A stretch of 15,900 bases of DNA from an uncultured Treponema sp. (GCA_947167745.1 CAMVJE010000030.1:1-15900); one strand, 5' to 3'; counted from the first letter of the stretch, positions 7,858-15,168 are shown. Made by a program: numbers and translations. The notes: generated from the letters alone by a model not told the origin.

Positions 7858-9711
7858 ATGGCTATTAAAACTGTTGCAGAAATCCCCAACGCAAAAATCA
7901 AGGCTTGGGTTGAAGAATGCGTAAAAATGTGTGAACCTGACAATGTTGTCGTTTGTGATGGTTCAGCTGCTGAATACGACGCTCTCGTTAAAAAGTGCGT
8001 TGACTCTGGTTTGGCTACTCCATTGGCTAAAAAACCACACAGCTACCTCTTCCGTTCAGATCCTTCTGATGTCGCTCGCGTTGAAAAACGAACTTTCATT
8101 TCTTCTAAAAAACAGGAAGATGCGGGCCCGACAAACAACTGGATTGACCCTGTTGAGCTCAAGGCTACAATGAAAGGCCTCTACAAGGGCTGTATGCACG
8201 GACGCACAATGTATGTCATTCCGTTCTGCATGGGTCCTCTCGGCTCACCAATCTCTAAGTGCGGTATCGAGCTTACAGACTCAGAGTATGTCGTCCTCAA
8301 CATGGACATTATGACTCGCGCCGGCGAAAAAGTATGGAAGTATCTTGACGATAACTTCGTTCCATGTCTCCACTCAGTTGGTAAGCCACTCAACAACGGC
8401 GCAAAAGACAACGGCGTTTGGGCTTGTGCTCCAGTTGAGCAGAAATACATCTCTCAGTTCCCAGAGGAGCACCTTGTTTGGTCTTATGGTTCTGGATACG
8501 GCGGAAACGCTCTTCTCGGCAAAAAATGTTTCGCTCTCCGAATCGCTTCTGTCATCGCTCACGAAGAAGGCTGGCTTGCTGAGCACATGCTCATCCTCAA
8601 GCTCACAAACCCAGAGGGCGAAGTCAAATATGTTACAGGCGCATTCCCATCAGCATGTGGTAAGACAAACCTCGCTATGCTTATCCCGACAATCCCAGGC
8701 TGGAAGGTCGAGACAATCGGTGATGACATCGCTTGGATGAAATACGGCGAAGACGGCCGCCTCTATGCTATCAACCCAGAAGCAGGTTTCTTCGGTGTTG
8801 CACCGGGAACTTCTGCAGAAAGCAACAAGAACGCTCTCGTTTCAGCTTCTAAGAACACAATCTTCACAAACTGTGCCCTCACAGAAGACGGCGATGTTTG
8901 GTGGGAAGGAATCGGCTACCCTGCAAAAGGCAAGCTTGTTGACTGGAAAGGCAAGGCTCGTGACGCTCTTCCAAAAGACAAATCACCAAAAGGCGAGGAA
9001 TTCGCTCACCCGAACGCACGATTCACAGCACCTGCAAATCAGTGTCCGTGTATCGCTCCAGAGTGGGAAGATCCAAAAGGTGTACCTATCTCTGCTATCC
9101 TCTTCGGTGGACGCCGCCCGTCAACTGTACCTCTCGTACATCAGAGCCGCAACTGGAACCACGGTGTATTCTTGGGTTCTATCGTTGGTTCAGAAATCAC
9201 AGCTGCATCTACAATCGATGCTTCACAGGTTGGTAAAATCCGCCGTGACCCATTCGCAATTCTCCCATTCTGTGGATACAACATGGGCGACTACTTCCAG
9301 CACTGGGTTGACGTTGGTGCAAAAGCTGACCAGGACAAATTGCCAAAAATCTTCTACGTTAACTGGTTCCGCAAGGACGAGAACAACAAAGATCTTCCAG
9401 GCGGATTCATGTGGCCAGGCTACGGCGACAACTCACGCGTTCTCGCTTGGATTTTCGACCGCTGCGACGGAAAAGACAACTATGTTGACACACCAATCGG
9501 CTTCATGCCAAAAGAGGGTGCAATCAACACAGATGGATTGCCAGAGTACTACAAAAAGACTCTTCCAGAGATCACAAAAGTTGACAAGGAAGGCTGGCTC
9601 AAGGAAGTTAAAGACATCCGCGAAAACCACTATCCAAAATTCGGCAAACACTTGCCAAAAGAATTGTCTGACTGCTTGGACGACTTGGAAAAGCGCTTGA
9701 ACAAAGCATAA
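7858..9711 (+). CDS. pckG: Phosphoenolpyruvate carboxykinase (GTP)
   Basis: This enzyme interconverts oxaloacetate + GTP with PEP + CO2 + GDP. In fermenting gut bacteria it often runs toward oxaloacetate for succinate formation, which is inference here. The 617 aa match the GTP-dependent family. The P-loop is [11 protein letters not shown] at 261-271 with the reactive C267, kinase motif 2 is GDDIAWM at 288-294, the substrate loop is [12 protein letters not shown] near 212-223, and [11 protein letters not shown] follows at 387-397. [13 protein letters not shown] (415-427), [11 protein letters not shown] (473-483) and the guanine-site stretch [13 protein letters not shown] (517-529) complete the family signature. 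An in-frame TTG at 7837 is open, but AAGGAG at 7845-7850 selects the ATG at 7858. Strong codon bias (Lys AAG/AAA, frequent CTC, TCT and CGC) suggests high expression. Confidence 0.97.
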   Translation: MAIKTVAEIPNAKIKAWVEECVKMCEPDNVVVCDGSAAEYDALVKKCVDSGLATPLAKKPHSYLFRSDPSDVARVEKRTFISSKKQEDAGPTNNWIDPVELKATMKGLYKGCMHGRTMYVIPFCMGPLGSPISKCGIELTDSEYVVLNMDIMTRAGEKVWKYLDDNFVPCLHSVGKPLNNGAKDNGVWACAPVEQKYISQFPEEHLVWSYGSGYGGNALLGKKCFALRIASVIAHEEGWLAEHMLILKLTNPEGEVKYVTGAFPSACGKTNLAMLIPTIPGWKVETIGDDIAWMKYGEDGRLYAINPEAGFFGVAPGTSAESNKNALVSASKNTIFTNCALTEDGDVWWEGIGYPAKGKLVDWKGKARDALPKDKSPKGEEFAHPNARFTAPANQCPCIAPEWEDPKGVPISAILFGGRRPSTVPLVHQSRNWNHGVFLGSIVGSEITAASTIDASQVGKIRRDPFAILPFCGYNMGDYFQHWVDVGAKADQDKLPKIFYVNWFRKDENNKDLPGGFMWPGYGDNSRVLAWIFDRCDGKDNYVDTPIGFMPKEGAINTDGLPEYYKKTLPEITKVDKEGWLKEVKDIRENHYPKFGKHLPKELSDCLDDLEKRLNKA

Positions 9712-9713
9712 AA

Positions 9714-9806
9714 CTCACAGAGCTTAGGAGCGCACAGAGAGCGTAATGAACAGGAACGATTTTCCTAATTCTGAAAGCTCTCTGTGAACTCTGTGTTCTC
9801 CGTGAG
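9714..9806. repeat. Imperfect inverted repeat after pckG
   Basis: The outer arms CTCACAGAG (9714-9722) and CTCCGTGAG (9798-9806) pair except at one position. The inner arms CACAGAGAGC (9733-9742) and GCTCTCTGTG (9777-9786) pair perfectly. The whole could fold into a bulged hairpin of about 90 bases beginning 3 bases after the pckG stop. It may act as a 3'-end structure or be a small dispersed element. There is no coding capacity. Confidence 0.5.
9780..9806 (+). repeat. Three-unit 9-bp tandem repeat (CTCTGTGAA type)
   Basis: The units are CTCTGTGAA (9780-9788), CTCTGTGTT (9789-9797) and CTCCGTGAG (9798-9806). They form the right arm of the inverted repeat after pckG. Similar CTCTGTG-rich strings are familiar from intergenic regions of many unrelated bacteria (recalled, not checked). 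Confidence 0.6.
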
Positions 9807-9866
9807 GAATTTAGAATACCCGCTCTGAGATTTTCTTGGGGTGGGATTTTTTTTGTGTCAAAGCAC

Positions 9867-9915
9867 CCGCGTCTATAAAAACAATCTGCGTTCATCTGCG
9901 TGCATCCGCGTCTAA
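9867..9915 (+). repeat. 10-bp tandem repeat (CTGCGTTCAT type)
   Basis: CCGCGTCTAT (9867-9876) is followed by an AT-rich 9-base gap, then CTGCGTTCAT (9886), CTGCGTGCAT (9896) and CCGCGTCTAA (9906-9915). The first and last units nearly match and bracket the array. An eight-T run at 9847-9854 precedes it without a convincing stem. The rest of the 9712-9947 spacer holds only the inverted repeat and the promoter of the next gene. Confidence 0.6.
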
Positions 9916-9935
9916 TTTTATGCTAATATTTTTCC

Positions 9936-9941
9936 GATAAT
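9936..9941 (+). promoter_or_regulatory. Possible -10 box of the RelB-like gene
   Basis: GATAAT (5 of 6) ends 6 bases before the ATG at 9948, and no Shine-Dalgarno is visible, again pointing to a leaderless message. An alternative extended -10, TGCTAATAT, lies at 9921-9929. No -35 is convincing for either. Confidence 0.35.
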
Positions 9942-9947
9942 TTATTT

Positions 9948-10592
9948 ATGATTAAGACTTTTGAGATTGATTTGGATGACGCTTTGGTTGAGAATGCCAG
10001 CGAGATTTTTGAGGCTCTTGGCACTGACATCGACACGGCGATAAAAATGTTTTTGACTCAGGCAACTCTCCGTCAGGGATTTCCATTTGAACTGACAATT
10101 CCCCAAGAAAAGGAAGAATCGGATTCTTCTGTAACTGAGTCTCCTTTAAGCGAGATTGATTCCCTTCATGACGGCGTTTCCGAGGAAGAGGAGGATGCGC
10201 TGGCTATGGCGACTGAAACTCCTGTTGAGGCAAGTCCGGTTCCGCCTGTTTCACCTGAGATTGCGGCCCGCGTTGCTGCCAATGAGGCTCTTGTCGCTCA
10301 AATGCGTGAAGAAATTGGAGACAAAGACCTTACTCCTGAGTTTGACGAAGGTGAGGAAGAGAAAATGCAGAATGCAGAATGCGAAATGCATAATGATTCT
10401 GAGAGTGAATCTCCTGTAGAAGCGGAAGTTGCTTCTGAATCGGACGAGATGCCTTCCGAGCCAGAAAAATCTCCCGTGACCGAGCCTGCTTCAGAGCCTG
10501 TCGACGAAGATGAAGAAGAGGACGAGACTACGCCCGACAATCTCTTTGACGCCTGGGATGTTGGCGAGGAAGAGGACATTGGTTGTCAGTAA
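9948..10592 (+). CDS. RelB/DinJ-like domain with long acidic C-terminal tail
   Basis: Residues 1-50 (KTFEIDLDDALVENASEIFE, then LGTDIDTAIKMFLTQ and FPFEL) fit the ribbon-helix-helix N-terminus of RelB/DinJ antitoxins, which bind DNA as dimers. Such antitoxins usually total about 80-100 aa; this one has 214. Residues 52-214 are low-complexity, rich in Glu, Asp, Ser and Pro. A possible helix lies at 102-125, and a small hydrophobic patch (NLFDAWDV) sits near the C-terminus. Residues 140-149 (MQNAECEMHN) are encoded by a heptamer repeat. No toxin gene follows: the next gene is convergent and starts its stop codon 3 bases later. It may be an orphan regulator or a repurposed antitoxin. The domain call is moderately firm and the function unknown. 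Confidence 0.65.
   Translation: MIKTFEIDLDDALVENASEIFEALGTDIDTAIKMFLTQATLRQGFPFELTIPQEKEESDSSVTESPLSEIDSLHDGVSEEEEDALAMATETPVEASPVPPVSPEIAARVAANEALVAQMREEIGDKDLTPEFDEGEEEKMQNAECEMHNDSESESPVEAEVASESDEMPSEPEKSPVTEPASEPVDEDEEEDETTPDNLFDAWDVGEEEDIGCQ
10364..10398 (+). repeat. Five-unit 7-bp tandem repeat (AATGCAG) inside a gene
   Basis: The units are AATGCAG, AATGCAG, AATGCGA, AATGCAT and AATGATT at 10364-10398. The array is in coding sequence and stays open, adding the peptide MQNAECEMHN. That stretch contains the only Cys between residue 1 and the C-terminal end and differs sharply from the acidic residues on both sides, which suggests later acquisition. Confidence 0.65.
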
Positions 10593-10595
10593 ATT

Positions 10596-11612
10596 TTAAT
10601 ACTCCATTGTGCAGGTGATTGGGAGATGATCAGAATATCCACTGCCCTTCCACAGTTGATAGCGTGCAGGATGTCCTTCGTTGTCTGCCCATTCACCAGA
10701 GTTTTCTGCGTTAAACTCTCTGATTTTCCCATCACCGTAAATAAAAAAGTGATCAATACGCTCCCATTCTTTTTTATACCAGTAACTGCCAGGTTCAAGG
10801 AAGGTGCCGTTTTCTAAAATCCATGGGGAGTACACCCTGAGGTTTTCTTTTCCCTTAAGTTCGACATTTTCTTTTTCATTTCCGCTGACAATGGCAAATT
10901 CCGAAATGTCTTTGTTAAAATCTCCGCAGGCAAGCATAACCTTTGATTTTGATTTTTCTTCCTGCATAAGTCTAACCAGAAGTTTTTCCTGTTCTTTTCG
11001 CCAGATTTCGGAACTTTCTTCACCGCTGCTTTTGCTCTTCCAGTGATTTACAAAAAGGGCAAGTGATTTATTTCCATCAAATATAGTAAATTTTATTATT
11101 CCTCGCATGGAAGGCTGTTTTTCTTCACTCCGAATGTCCAGATTATGTACAGAAATTTCTCCGAGTGGAAGCCTTGAAATGATACCGCAGCCTATGGAGC
11201 CCTTATCTTTCCCAGCGAAAAATCCGTATTTGTATAGGCTTGAAAAATCAAAAGTTCCGGAAAGCCGATTGAAAATATCCTGTAACTGAGATTCTTTTTC
11301 AAGTTCTTCCATAATGACAAGGTCAGCGTCAAGTTCTTTGATTACCTGACATAATCTTTCCAGACGCGCTTCATACTTAGATTTGTTCCAGCCGCTTTTT
11401 GAAGATTTGTATTCACTGTATTCATTACCATCATACTGACTGTCAAAAAAAGTCTGAAGGTTCCAGTTCATAATCCGGATGCTCGCTCTTTTTTCTTTTG
11501 ACTCAGTTTCATAATGCCTGCTCGCACTACAGGAAGCAAAATTTAACAGAAACACTGACAGAAGCAAGTTGCCGGCTAAAAAAAATTCTTTGATTTTGTA
11601 AATTATATTCAT
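10596..11612 (-). CDS. Lipoprotein of the endonuclease/exonuclease/phosphatase family
   Basis: This is a metal-dependent phosphodiesterase-fold protein (DNase I-like), 338 aa. A signal peptide with lipobox LNFASC (C28) predicts membrane anchoring outside the cytoplasm. The catalytic motifs are all visible: MNWNLQTFFD (N49, N51), DLVIMEELE (E102/E103), FVNHWKSK (H190), GDFNKD (D231, N233) and YSDHLPI (D328, H329). The family includes nucleases, sphingomyelinases and inositol phosphatases. The outer location favours nucleic-acid scavenging or phospholipid attack, but the substrate cannot be decided. A weak AGG precedes the ATG and no clear promoter is seen. It ends 3 bases from the stop of the RelB-like gene and diverges from the Cache/HAMP phosphatase. 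Confidence 0.85.
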   Translation of the reverse strand: MNIIYKIKEFFLAGNLLLSVFLLNFASCSASRHYETESKEKRASIRIMNWNLQTFFDSQYDGNEYSEYKSSKSGWNKSKYEARLERLCQVIKELDADLVIMEELEKESQLQDIFNRLSGTFDFSSLYKYGFFAGKDKGSIGCGIISRLPLGEISVHNLDIRSEEKQPSMRGIIKFTIFDGNKSLALFVNHWKSKSSGEESSEIWRKEQEKLLVRLMQEEKSKSKVMLACGDFNKDISEFAIVSGNEKENVELKGKENLRVYSPWILENGTFLEPGSYWYKKEWERIDHFFIYGDGKIREFNAENSGEWADNEGHPARYQLWKGSGYSDHLPITCTMEY

Positions 11613-11664
11613 ACCTATTTATTTGCAAAAAAAAATCATTTTCGGCAATCCTTGGCCACATTTT

Positions 11665-11693
11665 TTGATTTTTTCCTGCTTTAGTCGTATACT
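11665..11693 (+). promoter_or_regulatory. Promoter of the phosphatase-kinase operon
   Basis: TTGATT (11665-11670, 4 of 6) and TATACT (11688-11693, 5 of 6) are 17 bases apart. A second TATACT directly follows at 11694-11699. The start would be near 11700, just ahead of a GAGG ribosome site (11701-11704) and the ATG at 11711, giving a very short leader. Confidence 0.6.
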
Positions 11694-11710
11694 TATACTA
11701 GAGGTTTTCG

Positions 11711-13330
11711 ATGAAAAAGCGCTTCCATCTCTCCATTCTTTCTTTTAAATTAATATCTGGGGCAGTTCTCTTCGGCGCCCTTCTTTGCGTTATCAACAGT
11801 TACATCAGCTATCAAGAATTTAAAAAACAAATCGAAAGCCTTTATGAAAATGTAACTCGACAATTTGCTGAAACAGCTGTGTCTTATGTTAATCCAGAAA
11901 GAATATTTTCATGGCTCACAGATGGAGCAGACGGCAACTGGGATTCCACAAATGCCCGCCTGAACGAATTTACTGAAACGGCAAAACTCGCTTATGTCTA
12001 CCTGACTGTAATTTCACCAGATTACAAAAAGCGTACCTATGTTTTTGACACTGTGAATAGCGAAATTCTTGATTCAAAAGTAATTCCCCTGGGCTATGAA
12101 GAATCTCTGCTTAAAAAAACTCCCGACTATATCGAAAACCTGCGTAATATCATGGAAAGTGGTAAAACTCAGACATATTTTTCCTACAAAAAAGGCGGAG
12201 GACATGTAACGACCTCAATTCCTGTTCGTGATTATACAGGTTCTGTTATAGCCGTGATGAGCGTAGTAAAATCAATGTCAGAAATCAAATCTTACAAGGA
12301 TCACTATCTTACATCTTTAATAACGGCTGTTCTTATTTTTACGGCAGTTTTCGTTGCAATTTACAGTTTTTCTCTTCTAAAAGGACTTATCCGGCCGCTC
12401 ATGCTCATTATCGATGAAACTTCAAATCTTGCGGCACATCATGCGGAACTCTCGGGAAACCTCAAAAAAATTAAAAATAAAGATGAACTTGGTCTTCTTG
12501 CAAAGTCTGTTGAGAAGATGAGTCACGATATGAATAACTACATCAATGACCTTACCAAAGCAACTACTGAAAAAGAACGGCTGGGTGCTGAACTTAGCGT
12601 TGCAACAAAAATTCAGGCAGAAATGCTACCAAGGGTCTTTCCTCCTTTCAAAAATCATCCTGAAGTTGAACTTTTTGCCACAATGGCACCCGCAAAGGAA
12701 GTTGGCGGTGATTTTTATGATTTTTATATGATTGATGATAATCATTTTGCCGTTACAGTTGGTGATGTAAGCGGAAAGGGTGTTCCCGCTGCACTTTTTA
12801 TGGTTATCGCCAAAACTCTCTTGAAGGAGGCTGCCTTTCGATACACTTCGCCCGCTGAAATTTTCAGTCATGTAAATGATATTTTATGCGAAGGAAATGA
12901 TTCTGGTCTTTTCGTCACCTGCTGGATGGGAATTCTTGAGCTTGATACAGGAAATTTAACTTTTGCAAATGCAGGACACGCACTTCCTGTGATTCAAAAT
13001 GCCGAAGAGACTTCATTTTTAAAATCAAAGCCTAATCTTATGCTTGCAGCTATGAGTGGAGTTCCTTACGAAAATCATAAAACGAAAATTTCTACCGGAG
13101 ACAGACTTTTTCTTTATACAGATGGTGTCACTGAGGCAACGAATATCAGAAATGAGCTTTATGGAGAAGAGAGGCTGCTTGAATTATTCAAGAAAATTAA
13201 GTCAGACAGCCCAGAAGGAACTCTTGCAGCTGTACAGGCAAGTATAGATGCATTTGTAAATAAGGCCCCGCAATTTGACGATATAACAATGCTCGAGATG
13301 ATTTTTAAAAGCAAAAGGAGTCAATCATGA
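11711..13330 (+). CDS. Sensor PP2C (RsbU/SpoIIE) phosphatase with HAMP domain
   Basis: This inner-membrane sensor phosphatase of 539 aa should dephosphorylate the STAS antagonist encoded nearby. Domains in order: TM1 at about 12-31, a periplasmic Cache-like sensor at about 33-198, TM2 at about 200-222, HAMP at about 223-280, a coiled linker, and a PP2C/SpoIIE domain at about 295-530. Metal and catalytic motifs are VGGDFYDF (331-338), GDVSGKG (351-357), NAGH (420-423), LYTDGVTEA (468-476) and FDDIT (522-526). The ATG at 11711 follows a TTGATT-17-TATACT promoter and GAGG. Its TGA overlaps the ATG of the RsbW-like kinase (ATGA, 13327-13330), a classic coupled pair. It differs in sensor type from the 7TM phosphatase at 4039-6249, so the two probably take different signals into similar chemistry. 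Confidence 0.92.
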   Translation: MKKRFHLSILSFKLISGAVLFGALLCVINSYISYQEFKKQIESLYENVTRQFAETAVSYVNPERIFSWLTDGADGNWDSTNARLNEFTETAKLAYVYLTVISPDYKKRTYVFDTVNSEILDSKVIPLGYEESLLKKTPDYIENLRNIMESGKTQTYFSYKKGGGHVTTSIPVRDYTGSVIAVMSVVKSMSEIKSYKDHYLTSLITAVLIFTAVFVAIYSFSLLKGLIRPLMLIIDETSNLAAHHAELSGNLKKIKNKDELGLLAKSVEKMSHDMNNYINDLTKATTEKERLGAELSVATKIQAEMLPRVFPPFKNHPEVELFATMAPAKEVGGDFYDFYMIDDNHFAVTVGDVSGKGVPAALFMVIAKTLLKEAAFRYTSPAEIFSHVNDILCEGNDSGLFVTCWMGILELDTGNLTFANAGHALPVIQNAEETSFLKSKPNLMLAAMSGVPYENHKTKISTGDRLFLYTDGVTEATNIRNELYGEERLLELFKKIKSDSPEGTLAAVQASIDAFVNKAPQFDDITMLEMIFKSKRSQS

Positions 13331-13728
13331 AAGAACTAAGGATTAACGCCGACGATAAAAACATGGATCTTGTAAATGATTTTATACATTCATGTTTGCC
13401 GGCGGATTGTTCCCCAGTAATCATTAATAAAATAGATCTGGCAGTTGAAGAAATTTTTGTAAATATAGCTCATTATGCATATAAGCCTGATGCGGGAGAT
13501 GCCTGGGTTATGGCTGCCTTTGATGATAATATTCTCACGATTTGTTTTAAGGATAAGGGAAAGCCTTTTAATCCAATTGCAAAAGAAGATCCTGACATTA
13601 CATTATCTGCAGAGGAAAGGGATATTGGCGGATTGGGAATATTTCTTACAAAAAAATTTATGGATGGAGTAGAATATGAATATGCGGACGGCCATAATAT
13701 TCTGACAATCCGCAAAAAAATCGAATAG
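13327..13728 (+). CDS. RsbW-like serine kinase / anti-sigma-type switch protein
   Basis: This 133-aa GHKL ATPase of the RsbW/SpoIIAB group phosphorylates a STAS antagonist and sequesters a target when not bound to it. The N-box is DLAVEEIFVNIAHYAY with E42 and N46, the G1 box is DKGKPFNP (D76, G78), and the G2 box is GGLGIFL (101-107). The length is standard and there is no membrane segment. It overlaps the phosphatase stop by 4 bases, so both are made from one message. The STAS gene converges on it with a 2-base gap, completing the trio on opposite strands. No sigma factor is adjacent, so the sequestered target is unknown. The start needs no alternative: an AAAGGAG ribosome site precedes it. 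Confidence 0.9.
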   Translation: MKELRINADDKNMDLVNDFIHSCLPADCSPVIINKIDLAVEEIFVNIAHYAYKPDAGDAWVMAAFDDNILTICFKDKGKPFNPIAKEDPDITLSAEERDIGGLGIFLTKKFMDGVEYEYADGHNILTIRKKIE

Positions 13729-13730
13729 AA

Positions 13731-14030
13731 TTACTCGAAGTTCAGAATTGCGTCCATACCTGTTGCACTGAGGACCTGTTTGCAAAATTCTGATGGCTGG
13801 CGTAGAACCATTTTGCCACCGGTTGGAAGCATGATTTTATGAGCGAGTAAAACAACTCGAAGGCCTGCACTTGAAACATAATCAACTGCGGCAAGGTTAA
13901 GATAAAGGATTTGTTTGGACAACTCAATTTGTTTGAGTGCTGATTCAAGTTGTGGTGCCGTTGTTGTATCAAGTCGACCACTTACAACTAATTCAATACC
14001 ATCGCTTACATTGTTTACTGTAATCGTCAT
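13731..14030 (-). CDS. STAS-domain anti-sigma factor antagonist (RsbV-like)
   Basis: This 99-aa single STAS domain is the expected substrate of the kinase and phosphatases nearby. The phosphorylation loop is DYVSSAGLRVVLLA with serines 53 and 54 in the conserved position. The sheet/helix pattern (GIELVVSGRLDTTTAPQLE, then ILYLNLAAV) is typical. It is convergent with the kinase gene, so the antagonist:kinase ratio can be set by separate promoters. It lies 44 bases downstream of the zinc-ribbon/FGE-like gene on the same strand, with only a modest AGGA 10 bases before its ATG and no clear promoter of its own. Co-transcription with that gene is therefore likely. Confidence 0.92.
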   Translation of the reverse strand: MTITVNNVSDGIELVVSGRLDTTTAPQLESALKQIELSKQILYLNLAAVDYVSSAGLRVVLLAHKIMLPTGGKMVLRQPSEFCKQVLSATGMDAILNFE

Positions 14031-14074
14031 AGTTTTATTTTCCTATTTTTGCAGATAAAAAACAATATCAAAAA

Positions 14075-15055
14075 TTAAATTTGTGTACCTAGGTCACTGC
14101 GACAAATTCTAAAACCGAGGCTACTGCTCTTTCCGCTGGGGACACTTCCGCTTCGGTAGAAAATCGTGCACTGATCTGCGTCATCCAGCCAGCAGCCGCC
14201 ACGCTTTGCGTGCATGGTTCCAATTGTAGGACCGCGAGGGTTGACTTGTGTTGTAAGCGTCAGTCGCGGTTCGTAGTAATCCCAGCACCACTCCGTTACA
14301 TTCCCACACATGTCATAAAGCCCCAGTGCGTTTGGTTTTTTAAGGCCGACAACATGGGTTGTAATGTCGCTGTTTTCGCCGTACCAGGCAACCTGTTTAA
14401 GATCACTGCTTCCTGCATATCGGGTTGGAGTGCTGTCTTTGCCTCCTCTTGCCGCATATTCCCACTCTGCTTCAGTGAGAAGACGATATCCGTTTGCTGC
14501 GAAATTGCAGGTGATTCGCTTCCAGACAGGACTGTTTGCATCAAAAGGTTGCAGGTTAGTTTGCGTACCTATGTTGTAGCAGGGGGTAAGACCTTGAATT
14601 GCACTTAGGGTGTTGCAGTAAATGAGGGCTTCGCACCAGTTGACCATTTCGACGGGCTTATCTTCGCCTTGTAGTTTGGACGGGTTTTTCCCGATTACAT
14701 AAGCATATTGCTTTTGGGTAATAGGCGTTTCGGAAACATAAAAACTTGATAGCGTAACCTGGAAGTCTCCCGTAAGGCTTCCCATAAGAAAGGTTCCGCC
14801 TTTTACAGGTACAAGTTTTGGAAGAGAGTCGTTGATTGTCTGAGAAATTTCTTGAAGGGTACCGCTTGTTGGAGTGTCTTTTATAACTCTAACAGCTTTG
14901 CCACACTGTGAGCAATACTTGTCAATTGCGCTGAGAGAGGCACCGCATACTGTGCATGAGCGGCATACTTTAAGAGAGCCGACAGGAAAGCCACAGTTGC
15001 TGCAAAAATTAGCATCATCTGGAAGTTCAGTGTTGCATTTGATACAATTTAGCAT
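14075..15055 (-). CDS. Double zinc-ribbon protein with FGE/SUMF1-like domain
   Basis: This 326-aa cytoplasmic-looking protein has no signal peptide. Two CxxC zinc ribbons lie at C4/C7 with C18/C21 and at C34/C37 with C48/C51. A linker follows, then a formylglycine-generating-enzyme-like fold at about 78-320 (VKGGTFLMGS, VSETPITQKQYAYV, YRLLTEAEWEYAARGG, GLYDMCGNVTEWCWDYY, RGGCWLDDADQC, SSLGFRICR). By alignment to human FGE (GGSYMCHRSYC), the first active cysteine is replaced by Asp and only the second is present. It is therefore probably not a sulfatase-maturing oxidase but a binding module. An upstream in-frame ATG at 15133 exists, but GGAGA at 15065-15061 before ATG 15055 and the zinc-ribbon start MLNCIKC select this start. 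Confidence 0.85.
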   Translation of the reverse strand: MLNCIKCNTELPDDANFCSNCGFPVGSLKVCRSCTVCGASLSAIDKYCSQCGKAVRVIKDTPTSGTLQEISQTINDSLPKLVPVKGGTFLMGSLTGDFQVTLSSFYVSETPITQKQYAYVIGKNPSKLQGEDKPVEMVNWCEALIYCNTLSAIQGLTPCYNIGTQTNLQPFDANSPVWKRITCNFAANGYRLLTEAEWEYAARGGKDSTPTRYAGSSDLKQVAWYGENSDITTHVVGLKKPNALGLYDMCGNVTEWCWDYYEPRLTLTTQVNPRGPTIGTMHAKRGGCWLDDADQCTIFYRSGSVPSGKSSSLGFRICRSDLGTQI

Positions 15056-15080
15056 TATTGTCTCCAAAAAATATTTCCTT

Positions 15081-15086
15081 ATTATA
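15081..15086 (-). promoter_or_regulatory. -10 box of the zinc-ribbon/FGE-like gene
   Basis: A perfect TATAAT at 15086-15081 on the minus strand lies 25 bases before the ATG at 15055, with GGAGA (15065-15061) between. The upstream -35 region is AT-rich and not distinctive. It likely also drives the STAS gene. Confidence 0.5.
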
Positions 15087-15132
15087 TCATTAATCCGTAA
15101 AAAGTATATATAAAAGATTTCATTAAATATCA

Positions 15133-15168
15133 TAAAAATGGGGCTGCCCTGTATTTTGGAACAGCCCC
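15133..15168 (-). terminator. Rho-independent terminator of the lyase gene
   Basis: On the minus strand GGGGCTG (15168-15162) and CAGCCCC (15146-15140) form a 7-bp GC-rich stem, followed at once by ATTTTTAT. It lies 47 bases past the lyase stop and ahead of the next promoter, separating the two genes. The 15056-15214 gap otherwise holds only that promoter. Confidence 0.8.

Noticed and set aside
8765..9700. 311-codon open frame overlapping pckG in another frame
   Set aside because: It is a by-product of the strong codon bias of pckG: low-complexity Ser/Thr/Gln translation, no start signals and no family features.
9867..9915. CRISPR-like array
   Set aside because: The units are 10 bp and directly adjacent with no unique spacers; no cas genes in the window.
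10298..10579. Serine-rich antisense open frame opposite the acidic tail gene
   Set aside because: It is the mirror of GAG/GAA/GAC codons on the other strand; no ribosome site and no plausible protein.
9948..10595. Toxin-antitoxin operon
   Set aside because: No toxin-sized ORF follows on the same strand; the next gene is convergent and starts 3 bases later. No RelE/YafQ-like ORF was seen upstream either.
14075..15055. Sulfatase-activating formylglycine-generating enzyme
   Set aside because: The first active-site cysteine position is Asp, zinc ribbons are fused to it, and no sulfatase is nearby.
15056..15133. ATG at 15133 as the start of the zinc-ribbon/FGE-like protein
   Set aside because: The extra 26 residues are AT-rich promoter sequence containing TATAAT; GGAGA precedes the ATG at 15055.
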